A stretch of 64,000 nt of DNA, taken from positions 30,935,850 through 30,999,849 of the forward strand of contig CM066991.1 of the NCBI GenBank assembly GCA_033977485.1, in the 5' to 3' direction. The position numbers and the translations under genes were made by a program. The notes below the pieces were generated by a model that made no database searches, was not told where the DNA came from, and was given only the letters and a program-made list of their open reading frames with translations. Origin of the DNA: Hydrangea macrophylla (taxonomy: Eukaryota; Streptophyta; Magnoliopsida; Cornales; Hydrangeaceae). Shown piece after piece: positions 1-10,774 of this stretch; the first letter of the stretch is position 1, and each line of letters opens with the position of its first letter.

Positions 1-757
1 TATGTATACATATATATCTTGTATCTGGTCCGCTTTGTGGCTTGATACGTCCGACTTGGCTTCCAAGCAAAAGATATGCTTTCCATATCTCATAATATTC
101 TGACATTATCGCCCAAGATATTGAAATATCATCTTGCCATATTATGATAAAGTTTCCCAAATTGATTAGAACACTGATTGCACAGAATAAGTTGCCAATT
201 TGGAACAACTATGTAGTGGTCGGCTCACTTTGATATGTGCAGTGAAATGAGGTGGCAGGCCGATGGTGTAAGCATAATGGAAGCCCGATATATACACAGT
301 CCGATGGCACTGAACTGCCAAACAAGGCCAAGGCCGGACTGAATTTGGTAAGTCCGATCTCAGTGATGCCCGATATAATGATGATCAGCCCGATCGAATG
401 AGCCCGAGCACTCTGACTTGGCCCGACCACGTTTGGCAATATACACAATCGGTCTATAAGTCCGAATTTATGTATTAGTCAGCCCGATCAAAGAGTGATC
501 AGTCCGAGCGAGCAATAGTACTAGCGCAATGGTAGTAAGCCTGATCAACTTGTGGTTAGTCCGATCTCATGGTGGTCAGTCCGATTAAGCAAAGGTGCTA
601 GCCCGACTGTAATAAGTCCGATCAACTTTTGAAATAACCACTTAGTCATTAATTTTGTCATCGGTCTCATGAGTCCGATTATAACATCCCAATCGGCCTC
701 TACCAACATTTAATTTAAAAAATGTATTTTTTAGGTGCAAACATTACCCCAAACAAA
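1..757. repeat. Intergenic DNA with a cluster of short GTCCGAT/CCCGAT motifs
   Basis: No gene is seen. Between about 230 and 690 the heptamer-like motifs AGTCCGAT, GCCCGAT and GTCCGAG recur some 15 to 18 times at irregular intervals of roughly 15 to 40 bases, with sequence drift between them. The open frame on the minus strand here has no recognisable protein features and simply crosses these motifs. The block resembles a decayed LTR or satellite remnant, but no ends, target duplication or coding domain could be identified. Confidence 0.45.
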
Positions 758-909
758 GAGTTCACATTTGCTCACCCTGGGTGAGAATAACCCAAGCACC
801 CTATTGGCCAATGCACTGGGATCCACGATCGTGGATCCCAGTGCATTGGCCAATAGGGTGCTTGGGTTATGCTCACCCAACCCTTAAATGGGTGAGCAAA
901 AATGCACTC
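758..909. mobile_element. Palindromic MITE with 9-bp TSD (Mutator-like)
   Basis: The 9-bp direct repeat CCAAACAAA flanks the element at 749-757 and 910-918. Terminal inverted repeats begin GAGTTCACATTTGCTCACCC on the left and read GAGTGCATTTTTGCTCACCC from the right. The core 787-870 is a perfect 84-bp palindrome with 42-bp arms and no spacer, centred on GATC at 827-830. A 9-bp duplication with long inverted repeats is typical of Mutator-type non-autonomous elements. No coding capacity. Confidence 0.85.
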
Positions 910-1136
910 CCAAACAAATTAGATTCCCTAAGTAAACTTTTTGGCTGCATTTATATATATATATATATATAGTAATGGGTAATTCCACATGCATACATAG
1001 TATCATTTTGTTTTTCCGGAAAATGAGAGCTAGTCATTGAATACAATTTGTAAAGTTTAGGACTAAGGTAAAATAATTTGGAAGTATTGGGTCAAATATT
1101 TAAGGTAAATTGGATTATACATTACACATATATATA

Positions 1137-1286
1137 GAGTCAAGCTCTTCAGTGCATTGGATTTTTAAGTCTAAAAAATTCGCGAGTCAGTGGGGTAGTG
1201 GGATGTGGCTCGGGTTAGCAGAACGACCTGCGGTTTTTTAGGCTTAAAAGTCCAGTGCACTCGTCCAGTACACTAGAGAGTCTTTT
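1137..1286. mobile_element. Small inverted-repeat element bounded by TA/CA microsatellites
   Basis: The two halves form an imperfect hairpin: the left arm has CAGTGCATTGGATTTTTAAG and the right arm, read in reverse complement, has CAGTGCACTGGACTTTTAAG. The element lies between a short (TA)n on the left and an (AC/TA)n tract on the right, which it shares with the next MITE. The exact ends and target duplication are obscured by the microsatellite. Confidence 0.55.
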
Positions 1287-1314
1287 CACACACATATATA
1301 TATATATATATATA

Positions 1315-1494
1315 CAGTCAGGCTCTAAAGAGGGCGCCCTCCCTTTATTAAAGAGAGGGCCTCTTTTTTGGCCGTCGGATTGTGTTTAAAAACTGTGAAA
1401 TGACAAAACTGTCATTAATGAAAACACGATCCGACGGCCAAAACAGAGGCTCTCTCTTTAATAAAGAGATGACGCCCTTTTTAGAGAATCTTTG
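1315..1494. mobile_element. 180-bp MITE in a (TA)n tract, copy 1
   Basis: The element starts CAGTCAGGCTCTAAAGAGGG and ends AGAGAATCTTTG. Arms rich in CTTTATTAAAGAGAGGGCC and its complement enclose a central loop (about 1376-1433). It is embedded in (TA)n on both sides. A second copy of identical length lies at 2829-3008; there the outer ends are in the same orientation while the central loop is reversed. Insertion into TA microsatellites recalls the Micron group described in rice; membership is an inference. The small open frame across it is not a gene. Confidence 0.75.
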
Positions 1495-1553
1495 TATATA
1501 TATATGGGAAATGTTAACTTACTATACAGTACTAAAAGTTGATGTACAATACT

Positions 1554-2572
1554 CAATGGCGGATCTAGCACTGGGCTCAGCTGGGCTGTAGCCCAGTGCA
1601 AGATTTTCGGCCATTTGTTTCACTTGTGTATTAGCCCAGTTCTTTCACAAAGTTTATCAATAATTCAATCTTTAGCCCAGCCCACACACTTAACTAGACA
1701 ATCTCTCAATTGATGACAGTTCAAGCTTCCGCATCAACGGCTCATAATTATCTGAACGACATCAACGGACGACATGCTCCTGCAGACGTGGCTTCTGGCA
1801 GAAACCAATATTGACATATTGTCATTATGAACCTATGATCATACCTTCACTTTTCTGTTTTTGGAAATTCTATGATACATCCCAATGGGTTTGATTTTAG
1901 AGTAATGTTATACTTTTCAAATTTTCATTTTAAAAGTGCTTTTTAAATGATGTGACAGTGGGGTCAGCCCTAATACAGTAAGACCAGTTAAATTTTGATT
2001 GGAAGTTATTTATCTGACCCTACTGCTACATCATTTGAGAAGCATAGCATTACTCTTGATTTTATCATACAGACTGTTATTTAAGTAGTCAAGATAGTGT
2101 AACTTATGTTACAAAATACATAATTAGGTTCTAAAGTTTGGTGATTTTGAAAACCGGATTGGTCTTAAAAAAAACAGAAATTTAGTAAAAAGTCAATCAT
2201 TTCAGATTAATTAAGTTTAAATGACAACCTTTTTTATTTTGATCAAAATCCTATGTCTATTGAAACTTAATCAAATCAAGTTCTTATGTTTTAAAAGTAA
2301 TCCAAAATTCATAACTTTATTTTATGTGGAATTTCATATATCTAGTTCAATTTTATTATTTTTATTTATTTTACAGAATGTATGTAAATTTCACATAACT
2401 TTTAATTCTTTGATGATATCTATGAAATGATCATTAGAAAAAAGAAAAAAATATATCTAAAGGGAATAATATCAGACTATAAGTGGTCTTACCGTCCGTG
2501 AAAATAGAGATTAAAGTCAGCTTTTGTTTGAATACTAGCCTACCCCTCTCAGAGTTCCTGGGTCCGCCCTTG
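1554..2572. mobile_element. Non-autonomous hAT-like element with 8-bp TSD
   Basis: The 8-bp repeat ACAATACT flanks the element at 1546-1553 and 2573-2580. The ends are CAATGGCGGATC on the left and, in reverse complement, CAAGGGCGGACC on the right. The 8-bp duplication and GGCGGAYC ends match hAT-like elements. No transposase frame is present. It carries a nested MITE at 1900-2055. Confidence 0.75.
1900..2055. mobile_element. GAGTAATG MITE, copy 1 (9-bp TSD), nested in hAT-like element
   Basis: The element begins GAGTAATGTTATACTTTTCAAA and ends with the matching inverted CATTACTC. The 9-bp repeat TTGATTTTA lies at 1891-1899 and 2056-2064. Related copies are at 10775-11723 (split) and 22341-22491. 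The interior contains two CA-rich GTCAG/CTGAC inverted segments. Mutator-like by its target duplication length. Confidence 0.8.
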
Positions 2573-2828
2573 ACAATACTACCTACATCTTTATATTATA
2601 TGATAACAGCTCCTATATATATATTTGTCAATATTTGGACATAATTCATTATAATTAGATTAGCATATTATATGTGAACAAAATTTGGAGTGATAGGTGG
2701 CCACCTATCCCGCCTACACCAAGGGCCCGTCCGAAGTGATGGTAAGTCTTTCTATCCTCTCTCTTTCTAGTAATCATCAGATATGCATAATGTACACACA
2801 TATATATATATATACATATACATAAACA

Positions 2829-3008
2829 CAGTCAGGCTATAAAGAGGGTGCCATTTCTTTATTAAAGAGAGGACCTCTGTTTTGGCCGTCGGATCGTGTT
2901 TTCATTAATGGCAGTTTTGTCATTTCACAGTTTTTAAACACAATGCAACGACCAAAACAGAGGTCCTCTCTTTAATAAAGAGAGGTGGTCCTCTTTAGAG
3001 AATCTTTG
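2829..3008. mobile_element. 180-bp MITE in a (TA)n tract, copy 2 with inverted centre
   Basis: This copy has the same 180-bp length and the same outer ends (CAGTCAGGCT on the left, AGAGAATCTTTG on the right) as copy 1. Its central loop, about 2890-2947, is the reverse complement of the loop of copy 1. A (TA)n/(CA)n tract precedes it and TACATAAACATATATG follows. Confidence 0.75.
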
Positions 3009-3012
3009 TACA

Positions 3013-4712
3013 TAAACATATATGTACGTAGGAGAGCAGAAGCTTCTGGTGGAGGTTTTTTTTTATTATTTATTATTTTTTATTTTTTATTTAACACGGG
3101 AGAGACCTAAAAAAATGTGGGTTTTTATTTTTTTATTTTTAATTTTGTAAATTTCTCAATTTAACTTTGTGGGGTTTTATTTCTCTTTGAGGGTTTTGTC
3201 CCCTCTTGTGGGGGTTTGTTTTTTGTGTTTTTTTTCTTGGTTTTCTTGAGTTCTCCAATTGGATTTTTCGATTTCACAGTTTCTTATGTGCTTTGTTTCG
3301 GCTTTCTTTCTCCCGGATCTAGCATTTTTTCATCAGATCTAGAGCTTGAGTGGGTTCTTATTGCAAACACAATACTCTTAGGGTGATCCTCGTTGGTGGG
3401 TATTGTTTGGCAACTTCTCTTCAACCCCAGTTTACTAGCGTTGCCACAGTTCGAGATATCTTTAAATATGCGAGACTGTAGTGCGGCTTCAGAAGACTTT
3501 TCTGTGATTTTTTTTCCTTGCTTGTGTTGGTTTTTGTCGTTGTTTCTTTGTTTGTTTTTTGTTGCTTTTGTCTTGTTTTTTCTTTCACTGTTGCTTGTAC
3601 TGGTTCCTCTTTGAATCTGCTTTGTCCGTTAGAATGAAATTGTTGAATGTTGTTTGTGATAAAAAAAAAATAACAATAACAATTTAAAAATTACGAAATT
3701 AGAATTTCAGATTCAACTAATTTGGAATAGAATAATTCATAAAATTAACTGACCAAAGGTACCCTAATTGAAAATCACTTTAATTGAAGTGGGTCTAAAT
3801 TTAGAAATTGCAATGACTTGTACTTTGCATGAAAACATAGCCAGATACATAACGTAGGAGTAAGAGTTGAGAACTTAGCCAAGATCATTGGATGTCTACG
3901 AAGTCACATGTTGGATGGTACTTGAAGCATTCCCAAGTTATCACTTACAAGATACACGAGTTTAGTTTCCTGATAACCATTTTGGAAAACTCAACACAAA
4001 AGGGTTGCCCCCAATTTTGAATAACGCTCTCAACTAGTTCAAAATTATTAAAAGTTTGAACTTTGAACTTTACCTTGAAAAATATGTTAGTACCTTAGTT
4101 ATAGTTTAAGCTGAGTTTCACATTGGCTCCTATATTTCAAAGTGCATTATATTAATTAGTCCCTCACGTTTTAAAATTGTGTCAATTTGGACGTTAAATG
4201 CAAAGCCCAAAGTGATGAATTTTGAACCTCAATCGAGAGACCAAATTGATGCAATTGAAAATGCAAGGGCCAAAGGAAACTCCATTAAAATTACAGGGTA
4301 CTAAAATATTTTATACCCTTGAAAGTATGAACTTTTCATTCTTGGAACACAAAATAAACAATAATGCAATCATTCTCAATTTTTTATTTCCCATGATTTC
4401 TAGATGTTTTGTCAGTTGTACCGTATGCAGTAGTAGGTTGTACCACCAACCATAGCCACAACAAATTGTACAACTATTAAAGTATTTGAGGACTAAATTT
4501 AGAATTCAAATTTGAAAAGCACAACATTACTCATAAACAAAGAGTATATCTTTCTATTCTCAAATCCAAGATCATGATCAGTTTAAGCCACCATTAAACG
4601 ACTTGTATCAAGTTTTTTTGTTGTCCCTTAAATGGACTTGTCATATTTATCCTCTACATTGCAATCATCCATGAAAGTCATCATCTAAAATAAAAATGAA
4701 TCAATTTGAACA
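3013..4712. other. Intergenic, no gene recognised
   Basis: The stretch is T-rich from 3050 to 3600, with poly-T and poly-A runs, then AT-rich. The frame at 3393-3614 is driven by the T-rich tract and encodes a low-complexity F/L-rich string. A poly-A run at 3660 could be the tail of an old retroelement, but no domain, tRNA-like box or target duplication supports this. Nothing else is recognised. Confidence 0.5.
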
Positions 4713-4721
4713 ATAGAAATT

Positions 4722-4885
4722 GAGAAATGCTATTGTGAGAAGCTTCTCATGTGAGAAGCTTCCCGTTGGATGAGCATCTAGCAATAGATGCTTCTCCAGA
4801 TTCTTGGGAATCTTATGACTAGATGCTCATCCAACGGTTAAAACCCGTCTTCTCATATGAGAAGTTTCTCACAATAGCATTGCTC
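4722..4885. mobile_element. 164-bp MITE with 9-bp TSD (Mutator-like)
   Basis: A perfect 9-bp direct repeat ATAGAAATT lies at 4713-4721 and 4886-4894. The terminal inverted repeats read GAGAAATGCTATTGTGAG on the left and GAGCAATGCTATTGTGAG from the right. Inner arms GAAGCTTCTCAT and GATGAGCATCTAG/CTAGATGCTCATC extend the hairpin almost to the centre. Confidence 0.88.
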
Positions 4886-4894
4886 ATAGAAATT

Positions 4895-6374
4895 ACCTAA
4901 ATGTCATGCTTAAAAGTATGATTTATTATTTTTTTTGGTCAAATATATGAATCAAAATATTAAAATGTAATGTTCCTTATTTTTAAAAGAACTCGTATCA
5001 TAATGGACTTTACATAAATAAATAAATAAAATAAAATAAATAATTTAAAAAAGAAATATATTTTCCCTTATTTTTTCGAAGAGTTCATATGATTATAGAA
5101 TTTTACATTAAAGTTTTACACAAATTAAGAATATATCATTCAGATTTGTGAAACTTTCTCCAAAGAATTTAAATCTCATTCAATTCAACTCCTACAATTT
5201 TGTATTATGCCTTCACGTAAGAAAATGAGGAAAGAACTTAAAAAGTTTTTAATGTGATTGTTGCACTAAATAACGACTATTATGATTTCTCTATTAACAC
5301 AGGCTTTTGAAATATTTAATTGCAGTTATTATACCACACAGATATAGATATGATAGTCATGTGAAATAATTTGACCGTGGTTGGGCAATTGAGCTAAGAT
5401 AGTCAAAGAGTTTCATCAATTCGGTTCCCTCTTAAATTAATACTCAACTGTTTTGAATTCTAAATTAAGGACTAACTATCAATTTAGGTGGGACCCAACT
5501 CTGTGTGTTCTTTCATTCTGCAATTACGTTTATACTTTGAAGTGGTCCATTGAAAAAGAAAGTCAAAATTGATTTAGGATGAGTTAGAGCTTGCTGCATT
5601 TTTATATGCGACTGTGGCTTATCACGTGATGGCCTCTTTTCTCTCAACAGTCCATAAAATAATGGAAAAATTAGATTTCAGTCAATTTCACGTAATAAAA
5701 TTTAAAAGTCAGTCTGTTACTTTTTAAAATTAAATAAAATACACAATACTTATTCAAAAAATTAAAAAGTCATCGACATAACTAAAAATTAATTTTTGAA
5801 AAGTTGATTTATATTTCAGTTTACTTTATATTTGCAAGTTGTAAATTGGCACTAACACGTTGTGAATATGCTCCTAAAGTTGTGATGGACTGCTCTTATC
5901 GTGGTGATGAGTTGCTCCCGACTTTGTGCAGAATTGCTCCCCAAAGTTGTAAAAATTTGTCCCGCTGTTGTGAAGAGTTACTCGCTCCCAACATTGTGTA
6001 AAATTTGATAATTTTTAATTTTGCACAAAAGGTTACATATTTTTTTTAATTTCGAAAAAGTAACTAACTTTTAAATTTTTCATAAAAAAAAACCGACTGA
6101 AATGTAATTATCCCTTAAAATAATTTCTTCTTGATTAGGATTATATAGCATAAACTAATTTTCTGTATCAAGGGGAGATATAACATAAGATTTCGTCGCA
6201 AATAGCTAACATATTACCATTTTTTTGTGACCGTGTGTTTTGCTTTTGAACAAAATATAAACGCTTATCGAACTTTGGAGACTAATTTTAGAAAATAAAA
6301 AAAATACAAGGTCTGCATTAAAATCAGTCATAAAGCTGGAGGATGAAAAACATATTTTACCCCTAAAGAGAATA
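4895..6374. other. Intergenic AT-rich DNA, no gene recognised
   Basis: No exon, RNA gene or complete element could be supported. The frame at 5804-6001 lies in a C/T-biased stretch (5860-6000) and has no recognisable motif. Several AAAAT-rich runs are present. Confidence 0.5.
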
Positions 6375-6412
6375 GAGCATTTTTCTCACTCATTGCTCAC
6401 CTAAGCATCTAT

Positions 6413-7909
6413 TGTTAGGTTTGTGCCCTCAAATCATTACATTATGTATGAGATATTGGTATTTTAATATATAGATATCAGCTTTACATTCAATTGTGTA
6501 TGTTTTTTTTCATGAGATGATTGTTAATCCTTAAGTATCATAGTAAATTCATGTGTGTATAAGATACATACAAGTGAGATACGAATTGTTATTTTTTTAT
6601 ACTTAGAATTTGTCACAGTAGATGATGAGACTGGATATCTCGTCAGTTTTACACTGTAGCATGATTAACTACCATTGGATGGAGTGATGAATCTCAATCA
6701 CTAGAGTATGACTCTTAGTTAACATGCTAGTACTTATAGTTCATTGACAGACCTGAGCTTTCCTATTGACACTCAAGACTGTCAACAATAGATAGAAACT
6801 CATAACTTGCATAAGGAACGTGTTCTTAATCTTGAAACGATTATGAATACAGATTTTGGATATGGCTGCTTTTACTTACCAATCAGTGATGTCTATAAAA
6901 GATCAACACCTGGGTATCTTGGATATGTCATGCTCATAGGATTGTAAACATATATTGTTAAGATAGAATCTACCCTCTAATAAAGAGTAAGCATTCCCTT
7001 GAGAATGTCATCAAATTGATTACTGAGAATTGCAGTCTTGTTGATAAGTAGTTTTCAACATGTTTGGTAATCATGAGAGGTGAATGAGACTCAAGGAATA
7101 CAAGAAGTAATCTTCGTTCAGGTTGACAGTAACATTTATCCGACTACCTGAACATGATTATGAATGCTAACGGTAGAGGGACATTAGTACACTATACAAG
7201 CCTAGTTATCGATTCGGATATTTTCTTTTGCGTTAGAATTCAATTATCGTTTTATAATGGAGTAAACGTTAACTGATCAGTTAGTTAGTTTGCTGATCAA
7301 AGAGTTTAATCATGGAAATTAACAGCTGATCTGAGCCAACAATAAAGAGCCTAGGAGGTCTCACTCTTTGCTCTGCTAGGATGCTTGGAAAGGCACTTGA
7401 GAATGCTGTTAAGACTGGTTCGATCGACCGAAGTTGTTTTGATTGATTGAAGCCAAGACAGGTTTGATCGATCGAAAGTGTTTTAATCGATCGAAGGTTC
7501 GATCGATCGAAGTCACTTCGATCGATTGAAAGTAAAGTCGGTTCTGGAAATCTATAAATAGGACAGCTGTATCCAGAAATCTTAGTTCGTCGTTTATTAT
7601 ATCTCTAAGCTGCAAAAACTGTTTAGGGCTCCCAAACCTTTTCTATATTAGAGATCCCACCATCTCTAACCTCTCCAGGAAGCGCTCACAGGAGACATAA
7701 GAGTGAAGACAACCTAGTGGAGGCTGCTGCACCATCAAGGAAGAAGAGAATCAAAATTGGGTTCAAGACCTGAGGTATAAACTCTTCTCCCTCTTGTGTA
7801 TATGCATCTATAGAGTTAATAAGCAGTAGATCCGGACTACCAATAAAGTTTTCGAACTTTGTTTTCCGCTGTGCGTTTAAATAAATTTTTAAACTTAATT
7901 TTCCCTTCA
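6413..7909 (+). mobile_element. Solo LTR, family B, copy 1
   Basis: The unit starts TGTTAGGTTTGTGCCCTC and ends CTTCA; flanks TCTAT (6408-6412) and TCCAT (7910-7914) are a near-perfect 5-bp duplication. It aligns along its whole length with the insertion at 29497-31003. It carries a promoter-like TATAAATA at 7553, preceded by an array of CGATCGATCGA palindromes (7414-7530). There is no primer-binding site and no coding region next to it, so it is a solo LTR left by recombination. Superfamily not determinable from the LTR alone. Confidence 0.85.
7553..7560 (+). promoter_or_regulatory. TATA box in solo LTR B copy 1
   Basis: TATAAATA sits in the context GGAAATCTATAAATAGGACAG, which is identical in the second copy (30637-30644). 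Its conservation in both LTR copies and its position just downstream of the CGATCGAT palindromes support a U3 core promoter. Confidence 0.65.
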
Positions 7910-8057
7910 TCCATTTGGTGACATATGTCCACTTCCATTCTCATTTTGCCCTTGTACTAGCAACATAATTATTAGAATTGGACACATGTCACCCAGTGAA
8001 AGCCTGGGCTGAGTAATGGGTGACCAAAATGTGGTGAGCAAAATGCTCTAAAAAAAG

Positions 8058-8884
8058 AATAAGCAAGTATATGCACCTCTCACGCGGAAAGTGTAGTGTT
8101 AACCGACCTTATAGTAGAGTGTTAATCGTGTTCGTGCATGTCATAATCGTGTCTTTTATTAATTGGGTCAAATTATAAAATCCAAATTGGACCTATCTAT
8201 TACATGATTAAACAAGACACACCCGTTAAATTAAGGGTGTAAGCGGTCAGTTTTGGTCGATTTATTTATTTATTTTTTATCTTTTATTTTTTATGTTTTA
8301 AAACCGACCTATAGGTTCGGTTGGTCGGTTTTCAATGGATTTGGTCAATTTTTCGGTCGATCTAGACTTATACATTCATTTAATTAATCAACCAATCAGT
8401 TTTTGATCGTTCGGTTTTTTGAGTATCTTTTTCTTTTTGTTCACCCCTACGTAGTTCGTGTTTGGATTTTGACAACAAATAATGCTATGCTTACTGGACA
8501 ATTCTATAATCATGTCATGCAAGTGCATATTATTATGAGTTTACAAGATGTTAGTTCAGTTTAAGACGAGTTAACACGATTAAAATAAAAACTGCATTTG
8601 TATATTAATCATGGTACATGTTAACCTGTTTTTATGACCCAAACTCATATAAGCTAAACCTATCCCTGTTTACTTTGTATTTGATTCAACATTCGAGTCG
8701 TGTTGCCATGTGACCATCCCGTGGGAGAAATTGCCACCCGTGTCTTATCAAACCACCTTAATCTTTTCTCGAAGAATAGAAGTTGATTCCAAGTATTTCG
8801 TGATTGGGAAAACTTGCCAATTTGTCCACAAATTTTCTTTTTCAAATAAACCACCATCAATAGTGCCCTTTTCTGTTCGAAAAA
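8058..8884. other. Intergenic, no gene recognised
   Basis: The stretch 8230-8420 is rich in GGTCGGTTTT and its variants. No domain or element ends are identified. The overlapping frames on both strands from 8660 onward are by-products of the inverted-repeat element that follows. Confidence 0.45.
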
Positions 8885-9056
8885 TGTTAGACCCACACAA
8901 TGAACCACACATTTTTTCCACACACTTCTTTAAATACTTGTACCTTGTGCTGTATAAGTGGGGCACAAAAAAGTGTAAAAAATTCAAGCAGCACAAGGTA
9001 CAAGCATTTAAAGAAGTGTGTGAAAAAAGTGTGTGGTTTATTGTGTGGGTGTAGCA
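8885..9056. mobile_element. Inverted-repeat MITE with long CACA-rich stems
   Basis: The left arm ACCCACACAATGAACCACAC followed by CACACACTTCTTTAAAT is mirrored at the right end by the complement of ACCCACACAATAAACCACAC and CACACACTTCTTTAAAT. The arms are about 70 bp each with a loop of about 30 bp. Possible TA flanks are seen but the target duplication is not certain. Three overlapping open frames on both strands result from this palindromic structure. Confidence 0.7.
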
Positions 9057-9652
9057 TGACTCTTTCTGTTCCTTCAAATTGCCAAAGATGCTGGAATTTT
9101 GTGTGATAGACTGGTAGTGAGAGATTTGTGGAATAGAAGTATCGAACGTTGCCAACCCTTGTTGGATAATTTCAAATTGCCCAATATTTGGTTATCTTGT
9201 AGCATTAGTTATACATGGAATTTCTATGGCTATGAAACTATAGAAATTCAACACGAAAGAATTCAGTGATAGAAGATATGCTATAGAAGTGAAACTTTGC
9301 AAACAAAAGAGTACTCCTTTCATCTCATTCTATGAGTTCATTATTCTTTTTTTTTTCTTTTTTTTTTTTGGACTATCACAAAACTAGGGATCATTCTAAG
9401 CATTTAATGAGAATATTTTATTCATTTTTCAAACACCCCCACCCCACCCAAAGAAGAACATGAAACAAATTTGAAAGAAATCATTTAAAGTAAGAGTAAG
9501 TCTTTGAGCACAAACAAATCTCACATACACAATGCACAAATATCATTATATTTCTATCTCTCTTCTTTGTGGATCCACAGTGTCAATAGACCCCACCTAA
9601 AGAGAGAGAGATATATTGTGATGTTTGTCGATTATGTTTGTGAAATTTATTT
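9057..9652. other. Intergenic, no gene recognised
   Basis: There are poly-T/poly-C runs around 9345-9375 and 9430-9450. Nothing else is recognised. Confidence 0.4.
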
Positions 9653-9662
9653 GTGTCCAAAG

Positions 9663-9858
9663 ACTTTTTTTTTTATTGGTGTCACAGGGCCCCTGTGACC
9701 GGAGGTTAGCAGGGTTAGTAGTTAGTAACACACACACACGAACGGGGCGCGGAAGCACAGGGGGAGCCAAAGCCCTCATTAACGAAACACTCCGTAATGC
9801 GGCTCCAAGATTTCGAACCCACAACCACCCACTTGGGGGAGGGGTCCTAGCCATCTCA
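9663..9858 (-). mobile_element. SINE with 10-bp TSD, minus strand
   Basis: A perfect 10-bp repeat GTGTCCAAAG flanks the element at 9653-9662 and 9859-9868. Read on the minus strand it starts TGAGATGGCTAGGACC (A-box-like), has GTGGGTTCGAAATC (B box of a Pol III promoter) and ends in an A-rich tail (CCAATAAAAAAAAAGT). This is the layout of a tRNA-derived SINE of about 196 bp. Confidence 0.85.
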
Positions 9859-9868
9859 GTGTCCAAAG

Positions 9869-10550
9869 TAATAGAGTAAAGTCAAATATATAGATGATGT
9901 ATTGTGTCGTTACTATCTCACTCATATTCTCAGATCATACTTGTTAAAGATTATGCTCATCTAATGCTTAGTTCAAGATATCGTTGTACTTGTATATCAT
10001 TATTTGTATTAGGAGTGATCGGTTAAGCCAACTTACTTAGCTTCAAAAGCTAACGGCTCTACTGCCCTGGGCATATTACGTCTAGTTTATGATGAAAAAG
10101 CCTATGCCAACAACTATAAGGAAGGAAACTTTGATCCTCAAGAAGGAGGCTATGATGAAAGTTACCCCGAGAGGGATTACTCGGAGGAGTTCCCTGACAA
10201 AGGGCATGGATATGCCAGCTAAATAGAAGAATCTAGCTTATTATTATATTAGAATTTCTCCTATGCTTTAAAACTATGTTTTGTCTGTTCTAATATTTTA
10301 AGTGACATTGATCGTCCAAACTTATATTTTTTTTGTAGTTTTCATTTGGAACTGTTGTAATAGCTTAGTACTCAAAAGCTCAAAGTTCCCCCATGAATAC
10401 CATTAGATGTTTTATACCTTCCCTCATATGTTTTTAAACATGCTAGAATGCTTGCAATGACAAGTCAGTCTAATGTAACTAGTCATTGCTCACGGATCCG
10501 AAAAGGAAAATTTTATTTCTTTCTAATTTTCGCTACTCCGGGGCGTGACA
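9869..10550 (+). mobile_element. Partial LTR of family D (3' portion)
   Basis: The segment matches the 3' part of the family D LTR (42770-43313 plus 46599-46741), including TTAGGAGTGATCGGTTA, the AGCTTCAAAAGCT hairpin, CCCATGAATACCA and the terminal CCGGGGCGTGACA. It ends at 10550 with the canonical CA. No primer-binding site follows and the 5' two thirds of the LTR are missing, so this is a truncated remnant. Confidence 0.7.
10040..10222 (+). other. Conserved short reading frame in LTR D remnant (ends GHGYAS-stop)
   Basis: From the AG at 10039-10040, GCT TCA AAA GCT AAC opens a frame of 60 codons without a stop, ending GHGYAS then TAA at 10220. The peptide is acidic and tyrosine-rich (YDESYPERDYSEEF). 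The aligned frame at 42950-43132 in the other D copy starts with the same ASKAN and ends with the same GHGYAS-stop, with insertions in multiples of three. There is no ATG in this stretch. Whether it is translated (for example as a terminal exon) is unknown. Confidence 0.45.
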
Positions 10551-10774
10551 AGGACTTCTCACTAAAACCAAAAAAATGCGACCACTTTAAACTTTTTGAT
10601 GTTCATAGGTACGGATTTAAACCCAATTTACCAAAAAAAAAAAAAAAACAACACCACACACACACATCTTGATCAATTTAACACACCCGCATATTCCAAT
10701 GAACTCCTAAGGCCTTGTTTGGGAATAATAAAAACAAATTCTTTATCAAATCAACCTAATACTAGTTTTTACAA
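10551..10774. other. Intergenic, nothing recognised
   Basis: A short AT-rich stretch with a poly-A run at 10633-10648 and a CA run. No gene is seen. Confidence 0.4.

Larger units (their letters stand above)
6375..8048. mobile_element. TIR element (GAGCATTTT ends) split by a solo LTR
   Basis: The left end GAGCATTTTTCTCAC and the right end, reverse complement GAGCATTTTGCTCACC, form an inverted repeat. When the solo LTR at 6413-7909 and its duplication are subtracted, about 170 bp remain. The ends resemble those of the palindromic MITE at 758-909 (GAG...TTTGCTCACC), so both probably belong to one superfamily. The target duplication is not resolved. Confidence 0.6.

Noticed and set aside
6413..7909. 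Possible host gene with promoter at 7553
   Set aside because: The TATA box lies in a solo LTR that matches 29497-31003 end to end, and no supported coding sequence follows.
8660..9155. Four overlapping open frames on both strands
   Set aside because: They arise from the inverted-repeat MITE at 8885-9056 and have no recognisable protein features.
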